This document shows, piece by piece, positions 1-5,914 of a stretch of DNA of 7,523 nt. This DNA is from Phycisphaerales bacterium (GTDB lineage: Bacteria; Planctomycetota; Phycisphaerae; Phycisphaerales; UBA1924): assembly GCA_016764015.1 (NCBI GenBank), contig JAESSR010000288.1:1-7523 (forward strand), written 5' to 3'. The position numbers and the translations under genes are program-made. The notes under the pieces are model-generated. The model worked only from the letters and a program-made list of their open reading frames with translations, was not told where the DNA came from and did no database searches. The first letter of the stretch is position 1. Each line of letters starts with the position of its first letter.

Positions 1-353
1 CCAAGCTCTTTACCGACCCGCAGATCAATGCGATTGATGCACTGGGTGTCGATGCTGGTGAAAGGGCAGCCAACAGAATCGACTTTGATGATGTCGATGA
101 TTATCAAGGATGGGCGTCGACCCCGCCAAAGCTCTCAAACAACAATCCCAATAACGCGTTGGTGGCATGGACACGCTCAGTCAAGGTTGTGCATGTTGCT
201 CTCAGCGACGCAACCACAGAAACCGCAACAAATACAGGGCTCAAACGAGTCACAGTAATCGTTTCAAAGAACGGGGTTGAGCTTGCACGGGTAGACTCGC
301 TGCACTCGCAAGCCGCTGACACACTCGGGTTCATCGTCAAAGCAGGAGTCTGA
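1..353 (+). CDS. MshD/PilV-like type IV pilin protein, C-terminal part (5' end outside window)
   Basis: The reading frame is open from base 3 and ends at TGA 351-353, giving 116 visible residues; the start lies upstream of the window. The motif FDDVDDYQGW at about visible residues 28-37 matches the 'DDVDDYxG' signature of MshD-like minor pilins and PilV-type pilus modification proteins. It is followed by alternating beta-strand-like stretches (VKVVHVALSD, KRVTVIVSKNG) and a GLKRVTV segment, as in the C-terminal sheet of these pilins. The diagnostic prepilin peptidase site and N-terminal helix would be in the missing part. The protein would be a minor pilin or pseudopilin in the inner membrane or pilus. 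Only two bases separate its stop from the next start, so the two are almost certainly co-transcribed. Family placement is from motif memory; the exact role (pilus or secretion pseudopilus) is inferred. Confidence 0.72.
   Translation, partial: KLFTDPQINAIDALGVDAGERAANRIDFDDVDDYQGWASTPPKLSNNNPNNALVAWTRSVKVVHVALSDATTETATNTGLKRVTVIVSKNGVELARVDSLHSQAADTLGFIVKAGV
344..348 (+). promoter_or_regulatory. Shine-Dalgarno AGGAG of the PilX-LamG gene
   Basis: AGGAG lies seven bases before the ATG at 356. It sits inside the last codons of the upstream pilin, and only TA separates that gene's TGA from the ATG. This fixes the start and points to translational coupling of the two pilin genes. Confidence 0.7.
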
Positions 354-355
354 TA

Positions 356-1525
356 ATGAGCTTGAAGTCTATCTCATCACGCAATGGTTCAATCTATCTC
401 ATCACCCTGATTACCATCGCGGCGATTGTGTCGATGGTGCTTCTTGGTGTGAGGCTCAGATCATCGACCAACGAACAATCAGCCTTGATCGAGCAGATGA
501 GCGAGGCCAATACCGGCGTGCTCGATGCAGCCGAGTTGGCGATCGAGACAATCGTTTCGGATCAGCAGTGGCGAAACACTGCCAACTCCGGGGTGGTTTA
601 TAGCGAGTTGAGTGTGGGTACATCGAGCTATTCCGCTGTGGTCGTCGATGCAACAACCTCAATAAAACCAACAGCCTCAACAACATCATACCGTGTGACA
701 GTCGCATCTGGGCATGAAACGGTACGATCTGTTGCCCGAGTAGATATCTTCGCGACCCAGTATGATTATCTCACCTATCTGAGAACATTACCATTGAAAC
801 ACTACTGGCCGCTTAACGAGTACTCGAATCCAACCACCGCCGTTGATCTCAAAGGGAACTACGACGGCACCTATCAGTCACCGGCAGCTGGTGGCGCGAG
901 CTACAACGATGAGGGTGGGCCAGTACCGGTGTTTACATCAATCGGCGATCAGGTGCATGTCCCATGGGGCAAAGACTTTGATTTGAGTGATGGTTCAATC
1001 TCGCTGTGGATGAGGTGCACGGGGGGCAATAAATTTGAAAACTACAGTTTTCTCGGGATGCAATACGATCTCGGCGGGCTGCCCACGCTCAACATGTCCG
1101 TCTATTTGTATGGTGTCACCGCGTATGTTGATGATGATAACAGATGGTCTTTGGGTAACTTCACCATGACTTCGCAAAATCTGATCACGCCGGGCACTTG
1201 GTACCACATCGTGTTGACATGGGGGACGAATGGCATGGTGCTCTATGTTGATGGTGTCGAGAAAGCCAGCAACAGCTCTAACAGAGACGGGCTTAAAACC
1301 GCCAAAGCCGGTCAGGGAGGTGAGCAGCCGCTCCATCTCGGCGACGGGTACGACACGGGGGACCTACGCACACCCGAAGACGCCTTCGATGGTTCTATCG
1401 CTCATGTTGCGTTGTTCAATAGTCAACTTAGAGCCAGCGAGGTTGCTGCCCTTGCCGCGATCAAACCCGATCTGCGGACCTATACCATCGTCCCCGATAG
1501 CTGGCAACGCCTCTACAATCAATAA
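356..1525 (+). CDS. PilX/GspK-like membrane-anchored minor pilin with C-terminal LamG-like domain
   Basis: This 389-residue protein has three visible parts. Residues 1-11 are basic and polar. Residues 12-32 form one hydrophobic helix (from SIYLITLIT to LLGV), followed by a PilX-like stretch, LRSSTNEQSALIEQMSEANTG and LDAAELAIE (34-64), which resembles the 'R..A...AAEAAL' region of PilX/GspK accessory pilins. A possible prepilin cleavage is after Gly11; the usual Glu at +5 is absent (Ile16), as in GspK/PilX. Residues 70-135 look like the short beta region of such pilins. Residues 148-368 form a LamG/concanavalin-like jellyroll: HYWPLNE, DLKGNYDGTY, ISLWMR, TWYHIVLTWG, LYVDGVEK and DGSIAHVALFN are typical LamG_3 strands. 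The start is well supported by AGGAG (344-348) seven bases before ATG. A role at the pilus tip or as an adhesin binding glycans or protein is inferred. Convergent with the HD-GYP gene. Confidence 0.8.
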   Translation: MSLKSISSRNGSIYLITLITIAAIVSMVLLGVRLRSSTNEQSALIEQMSEANTGVLDAAELAIETIVSDQQWRNTANSGVVYSELSVGTSSYSAVVVDATTSIKPTASTTSYRVTVASGHETVRSVARVDIFATQYDYLTYLRTLPLKHYWPLNEYSNPTTAVDLKGNYDGTYQSPAAGGASYNDEGGPVPVFTSIGDQVHVPWGKDFDLSDGSISLWMRCTGGNKFENYSFLGMQYDLGGLPTLNMSVYLYGVTAYVDDDNRWSLGNFTMTSQNLITPGTWYHIVLTWGTNGMVLYVDGVEKASNSSNRDGLKTAKAGQGGEQPLHLGDGYDTGDLRTPEDAFDGSIAHVALFNSQLRASEVAALAAIKPDLRTYTIVPDSWQRLYNQ

Positions 1526-1535
1526 CTTGGATTGT
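1515..1535. repeat. Weak inverted repeat between the convergent genes
   Basis: ACAATC (1515-1520) and GATTGT (1530-1535) can form a 6-bp stem around a 9-base loop that holds the TAA stop of the LamG protein. No run of T follows on either strand, and the stem is AT-rich, so a classic intrinsic terminator is not supported. A smaller CCC-TCT-GGG element follows at 1538-1546. With only 24 bp between the convergent stop codons, this is the only place a shared terminator could sit. Confidence 0.2.
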
Positions 1536-1549
1536 GACCCTCTGGGATA

Positions 1550-3178
1550 TCATGCAGCCTGCTGGATCGGTGCCTGCGCCTTGTGCTTGGCAACCATCGA
1601 GTCATAGACCCCAAAGTCCAATGCCAAGAACGGCTCGACCAAATCAGGATCAAACTGCGTCCCGGCACACTTCACAAACTCGGCAAACACCTTGTCGCGG
1701 CTCATCCCTGTGCGATACGCACGGTTCGAACTCATCGCATCAAAGGTGTCTGCCAGCGCCATGATCCGTGCCATCCGTGGGATATCCTCGCCGGCAAGTT
1801 TGCCCGGATACCCGTTTCCATCCCAGCGTTCATGGTGATGCAGCACACCCGGCAGGATGTCGTGTAGATCAGGAATTTCCTTCATAATCTCATACCCGAT
1901 CCGTGGATGGGTCTTGATTGCATCGAACTCCTCATCGGTTAATCGCCCTGGCTTACAAAGCACGGCTTCGGGCACACCAATTTTGCCGACATCATGGACA
2001 AGCCCTGATATTCGAATTCGCTCGGCTTCTTCTTCGCTATAACCTACTTGAAGTGCAAGCATTTCTGAGAGCATCGCCACACGCTCGGAATGACCCTGAG
2101 TATATTGATCCTTCGCATCAATCGCTGCCGACAATGCTTTGACGGTGCCGATGAATGTCTTGTGCTGACGATGATACAGCTCCGCGTTTTCCATGCACGC
2201 GCCGAGCATCCCTGAGATCGATTCGAGCAGCTTTGTTTCATGGCTTGAGACCTGTGGGTCGTCGCCGTTCTTGCCGCCGGCGATCAAGAAGCCGAGATCT
2301 TCGCCGTCGCGTGTAATCGGATGAACTAAGATCTGAGGCTCAAGATCCGCCATACCCGGCTCTACAGGATAGATAGCTGTCGTATCCGCCACGCCCAGCG
2401 GCTCGGTGGTTTCGATATGCTTCAATAGCTGTTGAATTTCAGAATCAGCAAGCTGTGTGATCCCCGCCTGATGGAATGTAGAGTCAATCACCTGGGAGAC
2501 AGCATGCTCTTTGTTGATCACACACGCGACCCAGTTGTAATCGAGCGTCGCTGCGATCTCCGAGATTCCATCAAAGATGATACCACTGGGATCATCGAGC
2601 GAACCCATCGATCGTCCAAGGTCTTGAAGCGTGGTGACCACTTCGTATGAATCCCCGAGTTGTTCTGAGAACAGTTCGATGGTTGATTCGTTCTTTGCCA
2701 GTGTGTTCAAATCATCGAGCATCCACGCGAGGGTTGCATAGGTGTGTGTTGTGTGCTCAACCCCATAGACCGCCCGTTCTTTGAGCAGGTGGCGGAGAGC
2801 TGAAACCTGAAGCTGATTCCCGGCACATCCCTCGGCGATGTGCTCGCTTTCAAGAACTTCAGGCCCAAAGCCGATCGCGACAAAGTACCCGGTCCGCCGG
2901 TCTCGATGTTCCTCAATAAATGGAAACAGCCACAATCCGGGATGCACTTCTTGAGGCTCAAGTGAATCAAGTGTTGACCAGATCATCGCTGCCTGAACAA
3001 TCAGCATACGGATTGAGCGAGCGCTCAAAAAAAGTCCCAGCATACTTGGTGCCACGGGGTCTTCGATCGGCATGCCGTTGAGATCCAGCCGCCAACATGC
3101 GAGCCCAAGCTCTTCACATCTATCGAAGAGCTCAGAGGGAATCGAATCATGTTTCTTTGGGGCTCGGCGGATATTCAT
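1550..3178 (-). CDS. GAF plus HD-GYP domain protein, probable cyclic di-GMP phosphodiesterase
   Basis: This is a soluble protein of 542 residues with no signal peptide or membrane helix. Residues 1-160 are an N-terminal region I cannot assign (LACWRLDLNG near its start). Residues about 170-335 look like a GAF sensory domain. Residues about 343-520 are an HD-GYP domain with the metal ligands visible: H363 in GHSERV, H395-D396 in HDVGKIG, H424 in THPRIG, H448-H449 in HHHERWDGNGYP, and D477 in ALADTFDAM. The full HHExxDGxGYP signature suggests an active enzyme that hydrolyses c-di-GMP. The chosen ATG gives a 4-base ATGA overlap with the receiver gene and sits 8 bases after AAGGA. An ATG at 3184, two codons upstream, is possible (544 residues) but lies only 2 bases from that site. 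The signal sensed by the GAF domain is unknown. C-di-GMP hydrolysis is known for the family and was not shown here. Confidence 0.93.
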   Translation of the reverse strand: MNIRRAPKKHDSIPSELFDRCEELGLACWRLDLNGMPIEDPVAPSMLGLFLSARSIRMLIVQAAMIWSTLDSLEPQEVHPGLWLFPFIEEHRDRRTGYFVAIGFGPEVLESEHIAEGCAGNQLQVSALRHLLKERAVYGVEHTTHTYATLAWMLDDLNTLAKNESTIELFSEQLGDSYEVVTTLQDLGRSMGSLDDPSGIIFDGISEIAATLDYNWVACVINKEHAVSQVIDSTFHQAGITQLADSEIQQLLKHIETTEPLGVADTTAIYPVEPGMADLEPQILVHPITRDGEDLGFLIAGGKNGDDPQVSSHETKLLESISGMLGACMENAELYHRQHKTFIGTVKALSAAIDAKDQYTQGHSERVAMLSEMLALQVGYSEEEAERIRISGLVHDVGKIGVPEAVLCKPGRLTDEEFDAIKTHPRIGYEIMKEIPDLHDILPGVLHHHERWDGNGYPGKLAGEDIPRMARIMALADTFDAMSSNRAYRTGMSRDKVFAEFVKCAGTQFDPDLVEPFLALDFGVYDSMVAKHKAQAPIQQAA

Positions 3179-3573
3179 GCGCATTTTCCTTGCGATTCAT
3201 TTCCCTCAGCAAGCAGCTCGTTGATGTACCCGAGCAAATCTTTGGCGCTGAACGGCTTTGAAAGCAATCGCCGTACAGAGGGGAGTTTTTCAATTTCACT
3301 TTCGATGGCGTATCCGCGGGCGGTGAGCAATATGATCGGTATCTGGGCGCATTCGCTGTTGAGCGCGAGCTGCTGTGCGAGTTCAATCCCTGAGAGATAT
3401 GGCATCTGTAAATCGGTGACGATCGCGTCTGGCTTATGGGCAATCGCTTCTTTGAGCGCCATCTCACCATCTTCAACAACAATAACATCCATCCCCGCTC
3501 GTTTGAGCTTATGGGCGATGATATGGGTGATGTGTGGCTCGTCGTCTGCAAGCAAAATCAAAGGCTTCGACAT
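3175..3573 (-). CDS. Single-domain CheY-like response regulator receiver
   Basis: The 132-residue protein is a bare REC domain. Acidic pocket residues D10, D11 and E12 (ADDEP), the phosphoacceptor D54 (VTDLQMP), T84 (LLTAR) and K106-P107 (SKPF) are all present, so it should be phosphorylated by a histidine kinase. No DNA-binding or enzymatic output domain follows; only a short tail of about 10 residues. The ATG is preceded by GGAG six bases upstream, a good ribosome binding site. Its stop overlaps the start of the HD-GYP gene by four bases (ATGA), so the two are translationally coupled, and the receiver probably controls that enzyme in trans. RpfG-type regulators carry both domains in one chain. 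No kinase gene is visible in the window. Confidence 0.93.
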   Translation of the reverse strand: MSKPLILLADDEPHITHIIAHKLKRAGMDVIVVEDGEMALKEAIAHKPDAIVTDLQMPYLSGIELAQQLALNSECAQIPIILLTARGYAIESEIEKLPSVRRLLSKPFSAKDLLGYINELLAEGNESQGKCA

Positions 3574-3668
3574 GTAATACTCCAGTGTGCGATGAGCGTA
3601 TAAAAACGCTGTTCACTATCTGGTGTCATCGGAATGATTTACCCTGTTCTTGCCTCGTAATTCGCAAT
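3574..3668 (-). promoter_or_regulatory. Gap before the receiver gene with small hairpin and AT-rich patch
   Basis: This 95-base gap separates the transporter stop from the receiver start. AGCGT (3595-3599) and ACGCT (3606-3610) form a 5-bp stem around an A-rich loop. On the minus strand the same place reads as TTTTTATA and could serve as a -10 region about 25 bases before the receiver ATG, with ATGACA upstream as a poor -35 (spacing about 19-21). A separate promoter for the receiver/HD-GYP pair is possible but weak. The stem has no following T run in the transporter direction, so read-through from the transporter is also possible. Confidence 0.25.
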
Positions 3669-4592
3669 CTACTCGACAGTTTGCTCTGGTTCGTGCCCAG
3701 GTGGAGGGAGGCGTAGATATCGGACCAAGTGCTTCGTCCCAATCATAAACGGAATGGTATCAAGCAGCGCCATCATCAGCTTAAACACATACCCCGTGGC
3801 GATAAAGATCAGCAACTGACGCACGATCGGTGCGTCTGAGTTAATCGGCAACGCATGGGCGTAGTAATGCGTAATCAGAATCACCGCGACGGTATCGACC
3901 AGTTGGCTGACGAGTGTTGACCCATTATTACGAAGCCAAAGGTGTTTGCCGCAAGTGAGCCGTTTCCAGAAATGAAACACCTGAACATCGACAAGCTGGG
4001 CAATGAGGTACGCAATCATCGAAGCCGTCACCGCACCAAAGGTCAGCTGTGAAACTCGATGGAATGTCCAGTCTTCGCTAAATCGGAGGAATGTCCCATC
4101 ATCGCTGTATACCGCTGATGGCAGTGGTGGGCCCATGACTTCTCTGCCCAACGCATCGAATCCGTATGAAATATATTCCACAGCTACAGGTAGCGTGCCC
4201 GAGAGCCAGAGGATAAAGAGCACCCATAAATTGAGAATCAAACCCACCCAGACCACCAAGTTTGCCCGTCGTCGTCCGTAGAGTTCTGAGATAAAATCGG
4301 TACACAAGAAGGTGAGTGGATAGGGCAATACTCCGACGGCGACTGCAAACGAAATAGTTCCCCATTGCCCGAATGCCCAGCCTTGGGAACTATCCCAAGA
4401 AGCAAAGACAATGAATCGGGTGATTCCGAGGATGTTGAGCATCGCCAGCGTGCCCAAAAAAAGCCCGGAGAGCAACAAAAACAAGGACTCCCGCCGACGG
4501 TGGAGGATCAGCACGGGCAACTCATCGAGCCCCTCGTAGCGGTGCTGGTGGGTTGGGATGGGTTCGTCAATATGAATATCAGCGTGTGTCAT
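3669..4592 (-). CDS. VUT (YhhQ/DUF165) family queuosine-precursor transporter
   Basis: This is an inner membrane protein of about 307 residues with roughly six hydrophobic helices. Family marks are VLPYPLTFLCTDFISELYGRRRA, seen in YhhQ as 'PltyiltDvitEvYGyrrA', and VDVQVFHFWKRLT followed by LWLRNNGSTLVSQLVDT. Known members import queuosine precursors (preQ0/preQ1) for tRNA modification; transport here is inferred from that. It is longer than E. coli YhhQ (about 220 residues): about 30 polar residues precede the first helix, and there is an insertion of about 30-40 residues between helices 3 and 4 (around VMGPPLPSAVYSDDG). The start is uncertain. I prefer ATG 4592; an in-frame GTG at 4616 would add 8 residues (315 in all). 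Neither has a properly spaced Shine-Dalgarno. The gene is divergent from scpB and may be transcribed into the receiver gene. Confidence 0.87.
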   Translation of the reverse strand: MTHADIHIDEPIPTHQHRYEGLDELPVLILHRRRESLFLLLSGLFLGTLAMLNILGITRFIVFASWDSSQGWAFGQWGTISFAVAVGVLPYPLTFLCTDFISELYGRRRANLVVWVGLILNLWVLFILWLSGTLPVAVEYISYGFDALGREVMGPPLPSAVYSDDGTFLRFSEDWTFHRVSQLTFGAVTASMIAYLIAQLVDVQVFHFWKRLTCGKHLWLRNNGSTLVSQLVDTVAVILITHYYAHALPINSDAPIVRQLLIFIATGYVFKLMMALLDTIPFMIGTKHLVRYLRLPPPGHEPEQTVE

Positions 4593-4658
4593 GATGAATA
4601 CAGCATATCCGATCACTCCAGCGGAGCGAAATGTCCGTGATCGTGATAGAGTAAAGGC
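4593..4658. promoter_or_regulatory. Divergent promoter region between transporter and scpB
   Basis: Both flanking genes must be started here or very close by. On the plus strand TGATAGAGT (4644-4652) resembles an extended -10, and its TAGAGT ends six bases before the scpB ATG, so transcription could begin at the A of the start codon. On the minus strand TATGCT (4602-4607 read in reverse) lies nine bases before the transporter ATG. Neither gene has a clear Shine-Dalgarno; AAAGG lies only one base from the scpB ATG. The -35 regions would overlap near 4624-4630 and do not resemble TTGACA. All promoter calls are by eye. Confidence 0.35.
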
Positions 4659-5306
4659 ATGAGTTCACAAGCGACCCAATCCGTACCAGTCGATCCTGAA
4701 ATCACCCCAGCAGCGGAGGTTTCAGAGCAAGCGCCCGATTCAGCCCCCGAAGTTGATATTGAGCCAATCCTGCCGAGCATCGAAGCGATGCTTGTGAGTT
4801 CAGATCGCCCGCTCAAGCCGTCGGCTCTTGTCGATGCCCTGTGTGTGCATCTCGATCGCCCAATCACAGCGAAGACTATCTCCCAAGCGGTTGTGCTGCT
4901 CAATGAGCAATACGACAGCGATGCTCGGGCATTCCGGATCGAGGAGATTTCAGGCGGATATCGGCTGATGACCCGCCCGGAGCATGCCTCGATTGTCGCA
5001 GCGATGCACCGATCTCGTGCGACGACCAGGCTCTCCAAGCCCGCGCTTGAGACCCTCTCAATTATCGCTTATCGCCAGCCAATTACCCGGGCAGAGCTTG
5101 AAGCGATCCGTGGGGTAGCTGCTGGCGAGGTTGTGCGGACCCTGATGGATCGTCGATTGGTCAAGATCACCGGACGAGCAGAGGAACTCGGTCGTCCGAT
5201 GCTTTACGGCACGACACGCCAGTTCTTAGACACATTTGGGCTCGCATCGGTAAAAGATCTGCCAAAACCAGAGGAACTTGCCGATCAGATGGAACAAACA
5301 GCATAA
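4659..5306 (+). CDS. scpB: Segregation and condensation protein B (ScpB)
   Basis: This 215-residue cytoplasmic protein is a partner of ScpA and SMC in the bacterial condensin that compacts and separates sister chromosomes. Two winged-helix domains are visible, about residues 36-110 and 120-195. The hallmark second-domain motifs are SKPALETLSIIAYRQPIT (126-143), RAELEAIRGV and RPMLYGTTRQFLDTFGL (179-195). EISGGYRLMTRPE in the first domain is also typical. Residues 1-35 are an acidic, Pro/Ala/Ser-rich extension that is probably disordered and not part of the core fold; a short acidic tail ends the protein. The start ATG at 4659 has only AAAGG one base upstream. scpA is usually adjacent but is not in the window, so the two are separated here or scpA is elsewhere. 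It is divergent from the transporter and 70 bp upstream of the lipoprotein gene. Confidence 0.95.
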   Translation: MSSQATQSVPVDPEITPAAEVSEQAPDSAPEVDIEPILPSIEAMLVSSDRPLKPSALVDALCVHLDRPITAKTISQAVVLLNEQYDSDARAFRIEEISGGYRLMTRPEHASIVAAMHRSRATTRLSKPALETLSIIAYRQPITRAELEAIRGVAAGEVVRTLMDRRLVKITGRAEELGRPMLYGTTRQFLDTFGLASVKDLPKPEELADQMEQTA

Positions 5307-5376
5307 CTGCACGCATGATAGAGTGGCAAGATAAGGCGACCTTCTGCGGCAATCACCATCACGAACGGAGATCGAT
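5307..5376 (+). promoter_or_regulatory. scpB-lipoprotein gap with possible weak promoter and a GGAG ribosome site
   Basis: GGAG (5367-5370) is six bases before the GTG at 5377 and decides that start. TTGCCG (5278-5283) and CATAAC (5302-5307), 18 bases apart, each match four of six consensus bases and could be a weak sigma70-type promoter inside the end of scpB. A second copy of TGATAGAGT, also seen before scpB, lies at 5316-5324. No terminator-like hairpin follows scpB, so read-through from scpB is possible. Confidence 0.35.
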
Positions 5377-5895
5377 GTGAACACAACGCACGGACAACGC
5401 CAGAAGAAAACCACGATGCAACACAAGAGGCAACACGCAAATCGAACCATGATGTACCCGCTCTTGCTGGCATCTGTATTTTTGGCAACGACATTGGTCG
5501 GGTGTGGAGCCGCGGGCAAGAGTGTGATCAAAGGGCGAGTCATCGCTGGGGTGATCGGGCAATCGGTTGGTGCATCGTCAAGCGATGAGCGATTTGATGA
5601 GCGTGGGATTCCCGAAGCCACGATTTCGATCTTGGCCAAATCAGGGAGCGCTTCGCGTGGACGCGGCGTGTATGCCAAAGCAACCTCCGACCAGTATGGC
5701 AACTTCGAAGTTTCATTCGCCAACGGGCAGTACCCCCGTGATGCGATCCAGGTTCGTGTGAAGGGTGATGGATTCTTCACTTCTAAATCGAAAATGTTTC
5801 TCCCCTCTGAGGGTGGTGAGATATTGTGCGTGGTCATTCTCCGTCCGGGTTATGTCATCCCAGAGCCCGATGAAGAAGAAAAATCCAGAGAGTAA
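5377..5895 (+). CDS. Lipoprotein with carboxypeptidase-regulatory-like beta-sandwich domain
   Basis: The protein has 172 residues. A long basic N-region (about 24 residues) precedes a hydrophobic stretch ending in the lipobox LVGC, with Cys43 as the expected lipidated residue. Gly44 at +2 favours the outer membrane under the rule known for enterobacteria. The mature part begins with IKGRVIAG, then GIPEATISIL, ATSDQYGNFEVSF and DAIQVRVKGDGFF, the pattern of the CarboxypepD_reg-like or transthyretin-like fold ('G.V.d..g.Pi.ga.V......t..T..dG.f.l'). It ends in an acidic tail, PEPDEEEKSRE. The GTG start is chosen because GGAG lies six bases upstream; in-frame ATGs at 5416 and 5449 would give shorter, more usual signal peptides. 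The DUF58 gene follows 19 bases later, so an operon is likely. Its function is unknown; a structural or binding role in the envelope is a guess from the fold. Confidence 0.78.
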   Translation: MNTTHGQRQKKTTMQHKRQHANRTMMYPLLLASVFLATTLVGCGAAGKSVIKGRVIAGVIGQSVGASSSDERFDERGIPEATISILAKSGSASRGRGVYAKATSDQYGNFEVSFANGQYPRDAIQVRVKGDGFFTSKSKMFLPSEGGEILCVVILRPGYVIPEPDEEEKSRE

Positions 5896-5910
5896 TCTCT
5901 CTGAGAAGGA
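5886..5910 (+). promoter_or_regulatory. Hairpin around the lipoprotein stop, next to the DUF58 ribosome site
   Basis: CAGAGAG (5886-5892) and CTCTCTG (5897-5903) form a perfect 7-bp stem with a 4-base loop TAAT that contains the stop codon of the lipoprotein gene (5893-5895). The strong Shine-Dalgarno AGAAGGA (5904-5910) begins at the very next base, and ATG 5915 follows after TTGA. A terminating ribosome would open the stem, which could couple the two genes. There is no T run, so it is not an intrinsic terminator. Confidence 0.45.
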
Positions 5911-5914
5911 TTGA

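Noticed and set aside
1018..1027. A G6 run in the LamG gene as a frameshift
   Set aside because: The LamG fold is continuous in frame on both sides of the run.
1537..1547. CCC-TCT-GGG as a terminator for the convergent genes
   Set aside because: The stem has only three pairs and no T run follows on either strand.
3149..3577. A 142-codon plus-strand open frame across the receiver gene
   Set aside because: The minus strand encodes an intact receiver with all catalytic residues; the Ser-rich antisense translation has no domain.
3595..3610. A transporter terminator at the AGCGT/ACGCT stem
   Set aside because: The stem is five pairs with an AT loop and is not followed by a T run in the transporter direction.
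4593..4658. A preQ1 riboswitch before the queuosine-precursor transporter
   Set aside because: The leader would be at most a few dozen bases and shows no pseudoknot-like pairing or A-rich tail around a ribosome site.
4613..5038. A 141-codon minus-strand open frame across scpB
   Set aside because: Antisense to a clear ScpB; its product is Ser/Arg-rich with no known motif.
5226..5837. A 203-codon open frame on the minus strand opposite the lipoprotein gene
   Set aside because: It lies antisense to a gene with a clear lipobox and ribosome site, its translation has no recognisable domain, and it has Cys-rich low-quality stretches typical of shadow frames.
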